DNA of 15,002 bases, from positions 1 to 15,002 of the forward strand of contig DLYC01000013.1 in NCBI GenBank assembly GCA_003447895.1, read 5' to 3'. A program made the translations under genes and the position numbers. Origin of the DNA: Lachnospiraceae bacterium (lineage in GTDB: Bacteria; Bacillota; Clostridia; Lachnospirales; Lachnospiraceae). The notes beneath the pieces were generated by a model. It was not told the DNA's origin, did not search any database, and saw nothing but the letters and a program-made list of their open reading frames with translations. Below, piece by piece: positions 7,128-13,070 of this stretch. How positions within the stretch are numbered: position 1 is the first letter of the stretch; the number at the start of each line of letters is the position of its first letter.

Positions 7128-7145
7128 TAGTGTAAAATTTAACAA
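7128..7145. promoter_or_regulatory. Possible Rex-like redox operator
   Basis: The 18 bases TAGTGTAAAATTTAACAA match 11 of the 14 fixed positions of the Rex half-site pattern TTGTTAA-N4-TTAACAA, with a perfect right half. The site starts about 9 nt after the predicted hydrogenase transcript start, a position suited to repression. Rex senses NADH/NAD ratio and often controls fermentation and hydrogenase genes in clostridia. The left half is weak, so this is a candidate only. Confidence 0.35.
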
Positions 7146-7173
7146 AGAAGCGGTCAAAGTAAGACGATATTTT

Positions 7174-7189
7174 GTTAGTGATTACTAAC
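7174..7189. promoter_or_regulatory. 16-bp near-palindrome in the hydrogenase leader
   Basis: GTTAGT (7174-7179) and ACTAAC (7184-7189) are inverted around GATT. A third ACTAAC lies at 7113-7118, at the promoter's -10 end. The spacing is two bases too long for a standard Rex site. It could be an operator or a small RNA hairpin. Confidence 0.4.
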
Positions 7190-7203
7190 TGCCAAATCAA
7201 AGT

Positions 7204-7248
7204 GAAACCGTCAATCGAAACCAGCAATTGAAACCATCAACTGTAACC
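7204..7248 (+). repeat. 13-bp tandem repeat, about three and a half copies
   Basis: Units GAAACCGTCAATC (7204-7216), GAAACCAGCAATT (7217-7229) and GAAACCATCAACT (7230-7242) are followed by a partial GTAACC (7243-7248). The repeat ends two nt before the hydC ribosome binding site AAAGGAG. Each unit keeps GAAACC and CAA. It does not encode protein in a visible gene. Confidence 0.75.
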
Positions 7249-7267
7249 GGAAAGGAGAAGGGAATCG

Positions 7268-7759
7268 ATGGCTAACGCAGCTTTTCGGGGAACCCCCAAA
7301 CAGGAGCGAGAGCTTCGAAAGTTTATCAGGCAGCACAAAGACCAGCCCGGGGCGATGATGCCGGTGCTTCAGGAAGCACAGGGCATCTACGGGTATCTGC
7401 CGAGAGAAGTACAGGAGATCATCGCGGAGGAGATGAACGTACCGCTCTCTCAGGTTTTTGGCGTAGCGACGTTTTACTCACAGTTCACACTGACACCGAA
7501 GGGCGAGCATACGGTCAGCGTATGTCTCGGAACAGCCTGCTATGTCAAGGGCGCCGATAAGATCCTTACGGCAATTGAGGAGCGGCTCGGCATCAAGGCA
7601 GGCGAATGTACGCCGGACGGCTTTTTCTCCATCGACAGCTGCAGGTGCCTCGGCGCATGCGGACTTGCTCCCGTCATGACGGTCGACGGCGAAGTTTACG
7701 GAAAATGTACACCGGAATCCGCAGTGAAGATCATCGATAGTTACTATGAGGAGGTGTAA
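7268..7759 (+). CDS. hydC: [FeFe]-hydrogenase gamma subunit HydC (NuoE-like)
   Basis: 163 residues, the usual length for NuoE/HydC. A helical N-terminus containing the conserved QGIYGYLP region (39-45) precedes a thioredoxin-like domain carrying one [2Fe-2S] cluster. Ligands are Cys86 and Cys91 (CLGTAC) and Cys127 and Cys131 (CLGAC). Cys125 is extra. The protein docks onto the flavin subunit HydB and is part of a soluble cytoplasmic complex. ATG 7268 has AAAGGAG at about 7251-7257. The stop is only 3 nt before the hydB start, with the hydB ribosome binding site overlapping the end of this gene. Order hydC-hydB-hydA matches trimeric bifurcating hydrogenases such as that of Thermotoga maritima. 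Confidence 0.93.
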   Translation: MANAAFRGTPKQERELRKFIRQHKDQPGAMMPVLQEAQGIYGYLPREVQEIIAEEMNVPLSQVFGVATFYSQFTLTPKGEHTVSVCLGTACYVKGADKILTAIEERLGIKAGECTPDGFFSIDSCRCLGACGLAPVMTVDGEVYGKCTPESAVKIIDSYYEEV

Positions 7760-7762
7760 GCC

Positions 7763-9658
7763 ATGGCAATGACAATTGAGAGGCTCACAGAGATCAAAGA
7801 AAAGAACAGAGAGCTGGTCATGGTCCGCAGGCTCGTCGCTTCCAAGGCGGAAGAGATGGCAAAGCATACCGCCTACCGCAAACAGATCCTGGTCTGCGGC
7901 GGTACCGGATGTACGTCCTCCGGAAGCCACAAGGTTGTGGAAGCGCTTGAGAATGAGGTCAAAGAGAAGGGCCTGACGGATGTCCTGATCGTAAAGACCG
8001 GATGTTTCGGCCTTTGCGCGCTGGGACCGGTCGTCATCGTCTATCCCGAGGGCGCGTTCTATTCCCAGACGACGCCGGAAGGCGCAAAGCGCATCATTGA
8101 CGAGCACATAATCAAGGGATCCATCTGCAAGGACCTTCTGTATCCCGAGACTGTACACGAGGACGGAGAGATCCTGCCTCTTAGCCAGACCAATTTCTAC
8201 GCGAAGCAGATGCGTATCGCGCTCAGAAACTGCGGCGTGATCGATCCCGAGAACGTTGAGGAGTATATCGCGCTGGACGGATATCAGGCACTCTACAAGG
8301 TGCTTACGTCCATGACGCAGGACCAGGTCATCGACACGATCCTGGCTTCCGGCCTTCGCGGAAGAGGCGGCGCGGGCTTCCCCACAGGAAGAAAGTGGGC
8401 GTTTTGTAAATCGACACAGTCCAAGGTCAAATATGTCTGCTGCAACGCGGACGAGGGCGACCCGGGCGCGTTCATGGACCGCTCCATTCTGGAAGGCGAT
8501 CCTCACGCGGTCCTTGAGGCCATGGCGATCGCGGGCTATGCGATCGGCGCGAGCCAGGGTTATGTCTATGTGCGCGCGGAGTATCCCATCGCAGTCCAGC
8601 GTCTGGAGATCGCGATCAAACAGGCGAGAGAGTACGGTCTTCTCGGAAAGAAGATCTTCGGGACGGACTTCAGCTTCGACGTAGAGATCCGCCTGGGCGC
8701 AGGCGCTTTCGTCTGCGGCGAGGAGACAGCGCTTATGACCTCCATCGAGGGCAAGCGCGGCGAGCCCCGTCCGAGGCCGCCGTTCCCGGCTGTCAAGGGT
8801 CTGTTCGGAAAGCCCACTGTTCTCAACAACGTGGAGACTTATGCAAACGTAGCGCAGATCATCCGCAAGGGTCCGGAGTGGTATTCCTCCATCGGAACGG
8901 AGACCTCCAAGGGTACCAAGGTGTTCGCGCTCGGCGGAAAGATCACAAACGTCGGCCTCGTGGAAGTTCCCATGGGGACAACGCTCCGCGAGATCATCGA
9001 GGAGATCGGCGGCGGCATCCCGAACGGAAAGAAGTTCAAGGCGGCCCAGACCGGCGGACCTTCCGGCGGATGTATCCCGTCTGTCCATATTGACACACCG
9101 ATCGACTATGAGAGCCTTCAGCGGATCGGTTCCATGATGGGATCCGGCGGACTGATCATCATGGATGAAGACACCTGCATGGTCGATATCGCCAAGTTCT
9201 ATCTGGAATTTACCTGCGAGGAGTCCTGCGGCAAATGTTCACCCTGCCGAATCGGCACCAAGCGTCTCCTGCACATGCTCGACGACATCACAAAAGGAAA
9301 CGCGACGATGGAAGAACTCGACAAGATCGAGGAGCTGGCGGCGCACATGAAGGTCTCCTGCCTCTGCGCACTGGGCCAGACCGCTTCCAACCCCGTAGTC
9401 TCTACACTCCGCTATTTCCGTGAGGAGTATGTGGAGCATATCCAGGACAAGAGATGCGCGGCCAAGAAGTGCAAGGATCTGCTCCACTATGTGATCGATC
9501 CCGAGAAGTGCAAAGGCTGTACACTCTGCTCCAGAAACTGCCCTGTCGGCGCGATCACCGGCAAGGTCAAGGAGCCGCATCACATTGACAAGGATGTCTG
9601 CATCAAGTGCGGTCTCTGCAACCAGAACTGCAAGTTCGGTGCTGTCTACTTAGACTAA
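7763..9658 (+). CDS. hydB: [FeFe]-hydrogenase beta subunit HydB (NuoF-like, FMN/NAD-binding)
   Basis: 631 residues, near the normal HydB length. N-terminal thioredoxin-like [2Fe-2S] domain with Cys45, Cys50, Cys81 and Cys85. Central NuoF core with the FMN/NAD(H)-binding glycine-rich stretch GLRGRGGAGFPTGRKW (198-213) and NADEGDPGAF (228-237). A [4Fe-4S] site ESCGKCSPCR gives Cys489, Cys492 and Cys495, with Cys535 as the likely fourth ligand. The C-terminal 2x[4Fe-4S] ferredoxin module has Cys583, 586, 589 and 593 and Cys613, 616, 619 and 623. It exchanges electrons with NAD(H), and in characterised homologues it is the site of flavin-based bifurcation between NADH and ferredoxin. NAD versus NADP preference cannot be read here. 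ATG 7763 follows GAGGAGG at about 7748-7754. Confidence 0.95.
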   Translation: MAMTIERLTEIKEKNRELVMVRRLVASKAEEMAKHTAYRKQILVCGGTGCTSSGSHKVVEALENEVKEKGLTDVLIVKTGCFGLCALGPVVIVYPEGAFYSQTTPEGAKRIIDEHIIKGSICKDLLYPETVHEDGEILPLSQTNFYAKQMRIALRNCGVIDPENVEEYIALDGYQALYKVLTSMTQDQVIDTILASGLRGRGGAGFPTGRKWAFCKSTQSKVKYVCCNADEGDPGAFMDRSILEGDPHAVLEAMAIAGYAIGASQGYVYVRAEYPIAVQRLEIAIKQAREYGLLGKKIFGTDFSFDVEIRLGAGAFVCGEETALMTSIEGKRGEPRPRPPFPAVKGLFGKPTVLNNVETYANVAQIIRKGPEWYSSIGTETSKGTKVFALGGKITNVGLVEVPMGTTLREIIEEIGGGIPNGKKFKAAQTGGPSGGCIPSVHIDTPIDYESLQRIGSMMGSGGLIIMDEDTCMVDIAKFYLEFTCEESCGKCSPCRIGTKRLLHMLDDITKGNATMEELDKIEELAAHMKVSCLCALGQTASNPVVSTLRYFREEYVEHIQDKRCAAKKCKDLLHYVIDPEKCKGCTLCSRNCPVGAITGKVKEPHHIDKDVCIKCGLCNQNCKFGAVYLD

Positions 9659-9671
9659 GGAGGGATCAGAC

Positions 9672-11414
9672 GTGAAGAAAATGATTAATCTCAAGATCAA
9701 CAATATTCCGGTCACGGCTCCGGAGGGCACGACAGTCCTTCAGGCGGCCAAGATGGCAAATATCGAGATCCCTTCGCTTTGCTATCTCAAGGACATCAAC
9801 TGCATCGGCGCCTGCCGTGTCTGTGTAGTTGAGATCAAGGGAAGACGCGGACTCACCGCCGCCTGTACGTATCCCATAGAGGAAGGCCTGGAGGTTCTGA
9901 CCAACACGGCCACCGTACGCGCGTCCAGAAAGACAACGATCGAGCTGATCCTGTCCACACACCACAAGAAATGTCTCTCCTGCGTGAGAGGAAACCACTG
10001 CGAGCTTCAGAAGCTGGCCTATGACTACGGCATTGATGAAGACCACTTCAAAGATGACGAGCCCAAATATGAGATCGACGACTCCACCCCTTATGTTGTC
10101 CGTGACAACAACAAGTGCATCCAGTGCCTCCGCTGCGTATCGACCTGCAACAATGTGCAGGGAATCGGTGCCATCGGCCAGATCCGCCGCGGATTTGACG
10201 TCCGTGTCGGCTCTCCCTTCGACCAGGGACTCAGCACAACAACCTGCGTAGGGTGCGGTCAGTGTATCGTCGCATGTCCTGTCGGAGCTCTGTATGAGAA
10301 GAGCAACATCGATGACGTATGGGATGCTATTGCGAATCCCGACAAGAAGGTCGTATTCTTTACGGCGCCTTCGATCGCGGCTACACTCGGGGAATGTTTT
10401 GACATGCCTCCGGGAACCCATGTAGAGAGACAGATGGTGCAGGCAATCCGCATGCTCGGCGATGTTCAGGTCTTTAACATGAACGTCACGGCAGACCTCA
10501 CGATCATGGAGGAAGCCAATGAGCTGATCAGCCGCATCACTTCCAAGAACCTTGACAAGCCGCCGCTTCCGATGTTCACATCCTGCTGCCCCGGCTGGAT
10601 CAAGTTCATGGAGCACTATTATCCGGAAATGCTGCCGAATCTGTCCACCTGCAAATCTCCGCAGGGAATGTTCGGTGCAATCCTCAAGAGCTACTACTGC
10701 CAGAAGAACCACATCGATCCCAAGGATCTGTATGTGGTCTCCGTCATCCCCTGCACGGCCAAGAAGTTCGAGGTCTCAAGGCCTGAACTCTCTGTCCGCG
10801 GCATTCCGGATGTCGATGTGGCGATCACCACAAGAGAGCTGTCCAGAATGATCAAGGGCGCCGGCATCGCCTTCAAGGATCTTCCGGGAGAAGACTTCGA
10901 CAATCCGTTTGCCATCGCATCCGGCGCAGGTAAGATCTTCGGCGCAACCGGCGGTGTCATGGAGGCGGCGCTTCGTACCGCGGCCAACATTCTCGACGGA
11001 ACCAATGAGAAGGTTGATTTCATGGATGTCCGCGGAATTCCCGGCATCAAGGAAGCAACTTACCGGATCAACGGAAACGAGGTGGACGTATGTGTCGCCA
11101 GCGGACTCGCGAATGCGAGAAAGGTTGTCGAGATGGTCAAGAGCGGAGAGAAGAACTATCTCTTCATCGAGATCATGGCCTGCCCCGGCGGCTGCATCAA
11201 CGGCGGCGGACAGCCCGTCCAGAGCGACAGTGTCCGCAACTATGTGGACCTCAAGTCTCTGAGGTCGGCAGTTCTGTATGATGCCGACAAGGCCAACGAT
11301 CTTCGCTGCTCCCACGAGAGCCCGGTCGTCCAGATGCTGTACGATGAGTTCCTCGAGAAGCCCGGAAAGGCGAAGGCGCACAGCCTGCTTCACACACACT
11401 ATACGCCCAGGTGA
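9672..11414 (+). CDS. hydA: [FeFe]-hydrogenase catalytic subunit HydA
   Basis: 580 residues from GTG 9672, which has AAGGAGGG at 9657-9664. An ATG at 9681 is a less well spaced alternative. Domains in order: [2Fe-2S] ferredoxin-like (Cys37, 48, 51, 65), the His-Cys3 [4Fe-4S] segment (His97, Cys101, 104, 110), 2x[4Fe-4S] (Cys149, 152, 155, 159 and Cys192, 195, 198, 202), then the H-cluster domain. H-cluster motifs are TSCCPGW (303-309; Cys305 proton transfer, Cys306 ligand), IPCTAKKFE (359-367; Cys361) and MACPGGCINGGGQP (502-515; Cys504 and Cys508). A small-subunit tail with AHSLLHTHY ends the protein. It lacks the extra C-terminal [2Fe-2S] extension known in Thermotoga HydA. It reduces protons to H2 in the cytoplasm, and activity requires HydE, HydF and HydG, not encoded here. 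Residue 359 is Ile where Met is usual. Confidence 0.96.
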   Translation: MKKMINLKINNIPVTAPEGTTVLQAAKMANIEIPSLCYLKDINCIGACRVCVVEIKGRRGLTAACTYPIEEGLEVLTNTATVRASRKTTIELILSTHHKKCLSCVRGNHCELQKLAYDYGIDEDHFKDDEPKYEIDDSTPYVVRDNNKCIQCLRCVSTCNNVQGIGAIGQIRRGFDVRVGSPFDQGLSTTTCVGCGQCIVACPVGALYEKSNIDDVWDAIANPDKKVVFFTAPSIAATLGECFDMPPGTHVERQMVQAIRMLGDVQVFNMNVTADLTIMEEANELISRITSKNLDKPPLPMFTSCCPGWIKFMEHYYPEMLPNLSTCKSPQGMFGAILKSYYCQKNHIDPKDLYVVSVIPCTAKKFEVSRPELSVRGIPDVDVAITTRELSRMIKGAGIAFKDLPGEDFDNPFAIASGAGKIFGATGGVMEAALRTAANILDGTNEKVDFMDVRGIPGIKEATYRINGNEVDVCVASGLANARKVVEMVKSGEKNYLFIEIMACPGGCINGGGQPVQSDSVRNYVDLKSLRSAVLYDADKANDLRCSHESPVVQMLYDEFLEKPGKAKAHSLLHTHYTPR

Positions 11415-11419
11415 GAAAG

Positions 11420-11471
11420 TGTTCTGTCTGCGCTTGCCACGTCTGAGGTGACGGTAGCGCTCCCTTGAACA
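11420..11471 (+). terminator. Extended hairpin directly after hydA, possible terminator
   Basis: Three stacked helices: TGTTC (11420-11424) with GAACA (11467-11471), GCGCT (11430-11434) with AGCGC (11456-11460), and CGTC (11440-11443) with GACG (11450-11453), separated by internal loops. It starts 6 nt after the stop and is followed by GTTGCTTTATT. The weak T-run makes it an imperfect terminator or an mRNA 3' stabiliser. Confidence 0.45.
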
Positions 11472-11517
11472 GTTGCTTTATTCACCTAATGTAGAAGAGC
11501 CTTAACATGCTTTTGGC

Positions 11518-11566
11518 AGAGCCCGGTAACGGCGCGGCATATGCTGCATCGGTGCCGGGCTCTTTG
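11518..11566 (+). terminator. Hairpin in the hydA-kinase gap, probable hydrogenase operon terminator
   Basis: AGAGCCCGG (11518-11526) pairs perfectly with CCGGGCTCT (11555-11563), with an inner partly self-complementary GCGGCATATGCTGC. A short T-run, TCTTT, closes it. A further short stem, CCGGGT (11573-11578) with ACCCGG (11605-11610), follows. The whole 318-base gap 11415-11732 holds these hairpins and the kinase promoter and no convincing gene. Confidence 0.6.
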
Positions 11567-11648
11567 GCTGTTCCGGGTGATTCATCGGGATTTGAGGCGG
11601 GATTACCCGGCAATCCGGTTCCTGAGAGGCCGGCGGGCGAAGAAAACA

Positions 11649-11677
11649 ATGAGAAACCGCGGCATTGTTGCTATAAT
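11649..11677 (+). promoter_or_regulatory. Promoter of the PfkB-family kinase
   Basis: ATGAGA (11649-11654) lies 17 nt before TATAAT (11672-11677), and the -10 is extended by TGC (TGCTATAAT). The predicted transcript start is near 11684, about 49 nt before the ATG at 11733. An ATG overlapping the -10 (11676) opens an in-frame extension but could not be translated from this transcript. Confidence 0.7.
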
Positions 11678-11732
11678 GAAAGAAACACAAGCTTTACCTG
11701 TCGTTTACAGAGCTACAAAAAGGGAGGCGCAA

Positions 11733-12659
11733 ATGGGAATCGTCGTGATCGGAGCAAGCTTTGTGGATGTCAAGGGATATCCTTTGACGCAGTATATTCC
11801 GGGGGGACGCAATGTCGGGCGCGTCGTGCAGGTGCACGGCGGCGTCGGCCGAAACGTGGTGGAGGATATTGCCAATGTGGAGCTCCGGCCCACCTTTGTC
11901 AGCGTTGTGGATGAGACCGGCCTTAGCGATGACGTCGTAAGGAACCTGATCCGGCACAAAGTGGAGATCCGCTATATTGCCCGGAGCCCGGAGGGGCTCG
12001 GCACGTGGCTTGCCATATTTGACAATGACGGGGATGTGATCGCCTCCATTTCGAGAAGGCCCGATGTGTCAGCCATTGAGGGCGTTCTGGAGGAACACGG
12101 CGATGAGATCTTCCGCGAAGCGGACAGCATTGTCGTTGAATTCGATATGGAAGTGCCGATTCTCAAGAAAGTGCTGGACCTCGCGGAAAAGTATCACAAA
12201 GAGGTCTATACAGTCATCTCCAATATGTCGATCGCTATGCAGAGGCGCGATCTTTTGCAGAGGACGGCGGCGCTTGTCTGTAATGAGCAGGAGGCAGGTC
12301 TTCTGTTTTCAGAGGATTACAGCGGGACCGCGCCGGAGAAGATGCAGGAGATCCTCGCTCAGAAAGTGCGGCTTTCCGGGATTCCCCGGATCATTGTGAC
12401 CATGGGCCCGCAGGGAGCGGCTTATGCCGACAGCGCGGGAAATTCGGGAATCTGTCCGGCCCTGAAGGTGGACGTCGTCGATACGACCGGCGCCGGAGAC
12501 GCTTTCTTTGCCGGTGTGGCGATCGGACTGACTTACCATAAGACGATCGGGGAGGCCTGTGTGATCGGGACAAGACTTGCGGCGTCCGTCATCGCCTCGC
12601 AGCAGAATGTCTGTCCGAGATTTCGGCCGGAGGAGTTTGGGATTTTGACAGAAAAGTAA
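11733..12659 (+). CDS. PfkB-family kinase, pseudouridine/nucleoside kinase-like
   Basis: 308 residues from ATG 11733, with AGGGAGG at 11721-11727. Longer in-frame starts upstream overlap the promoter and lack binding sites. The ribokinase fold is marked by IVVIGASFVDVKGYPL (3-18), the first PfkB signature HGGVGRNVVEDIANVE (35-50), the NEQEA segment (184-188) and the second signature DTTGAGDAFFAG (250-261), with Asp256 as catalytic base. The combination VDVKGYPL, then GRV, then GGVGRN resembles pseudouridine kinases (PsuK), which phosphorylate pseudouridine at the 5' position using ATP. No PsuG-type glycosidase gene is adjacent, so another nucleoside or sugar is possible. It is cytoplasmic and a separate transcription unit with its own promoter and terminator. 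The family is secure, the substrate tentative. Confidence 0.88.
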   Translation: MGIVVIGASFVDVKGYPLTQYIPGGRNVGRVVQVHGGVGRNVVEDIANVELRPTFVSVVDETGLSDDVVRNLIRHKVEIRYIARSPEGLGTWLAIFDNDGDVIASISRRPDVSAIEGVLEEHGDEIFREADSIVVEFDMEVPILKKVLDLAEKYHKEVYTVISNMSIAMQRRDLLQRTAALVCNEQEAGLLFSEDYSGTAPEKMQEILAQKVRLSGIPRIIVTMGPQGAAYADSAGNSGICPALKVDVVDTTGAGDAFFAGVAIGLTYHKTIGEACVIGTRLAASVIASQQNVCPRFRPEEFGILTEK

Positions 12660-12719
12660 ATATCACGATCAGAGATCATGGAAATTACAACGCACGAAAC
12701 ACATATTTAAGAAAACGTC

Positions 12720-12757
12720 GCAGCCACCGGAGAGTTCTCCGTGGCTGCTCTTTTTTA
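12720..12757 (+). terminator. Strong intrinsic terminator after the kinase gene
   Basis: GCAGCCA (12720-12726) pairs with TGGCTGC (12742-12748) and CGGAGA (12728-12733) with TCTCCG (12736-12741), with one bulged C. The run TCTTTTTTA follows (12749-12757). This is a classic rho-independent terminator. Confidence 0.92.
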
Positions 12758-13070
12758 TGTACTTTTTGGGATATGAGAGCCACGCATAAAATAGGTTCGG
12801 CTAACCGACCAAAAGTGGTTGATATTACGACATATATAGGGGAAAATAGAATTACAGCAAAGGGAAACACACGTCTTTTTCGATATGTACATTTCGGATA
12901 TTTTAATCCGCTACAACCAGTCCCCCGTCTCTAAGCCGCAGAGGCGCAGGCGGGAGTCCGAAGGCTGAAATTACCTTGCTGTGAGTAGTATATACGGAAT
13001 CCGTTCAGTGTAAAGCGTCTTGAGCGGGTCCGGTTTACCGGGGAGTTGGCGCTTAGGAATGGAGCAGGAA
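12758..13070 (+). other. Long AT-rich to mixed leader upstream of the secreted protein gene
   Basis: No gene is visible in these 313 bases. Several small stems occur: GGTTCGG with CCGACC (12794-12810), CGGAT with ATCCG (12895-12910), CGTCTCT with AGAGGCG (12926-12946), ACGGA with TCCGT (12994-13004), and CCGGT with ACCGG (13030-13041), the last inside TAAAGCG (13011-13017) with CGCTTA (13050-13055). I could not match the stretch to a known riboswitch. Confidence 0.5.
12965..12994 (+). promoter_or_regulatory. Weak candidate promoter for the secreted protein gene
   Basis: CTGAAA (12965-12970) and TATATA (12989-12994) are 18 nt apart. The -10 adjoins the near-palindrome ACGGAATCCGT (12994-13004), which could be an operator. 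Other AT-rich boxes upstream, such as TTGATA near 12830, are possible alternatives. Confidence 0.3.

Noticed and set aside
7172..7190. Canonical Rex site at TTGTTAGTGATTACTAACT
   Set aside because: The half-sites are separated by eight bases, two more than the Rex consensus allows, and the right end lacks CAA. Kept only as an unassigned palindrome.
7478..9088. Open frame of 536 codons on the minus strand opposite hydC/hydB
   Set aside because: The plus strand encodes subunits with complete Fe-S ligand sets. The antisense frame is Leu/Arg/Asp-rich with no domain motifs, as expected from GC-rich codon bias.
9666..10712. Open frame of 348 codons on the minus strand opposite hydA
   Set aside because: Shadow of the hydA reading frame. 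No ribosome binding site or recognisable domain.
11507..11914. Open frame of 135 codons between hydA and the kinase
   Set aside because: It runs through the hairpins and promoter and into the kinase gene in another frame, without a ribosome binding site.
12901..13010. Possible cyclic-di-GMP riboswitch before the secreted protein
   Set aside because: The conserved GEMM core sequences and paired elements could not be found in order. Only scattered short stems are present.
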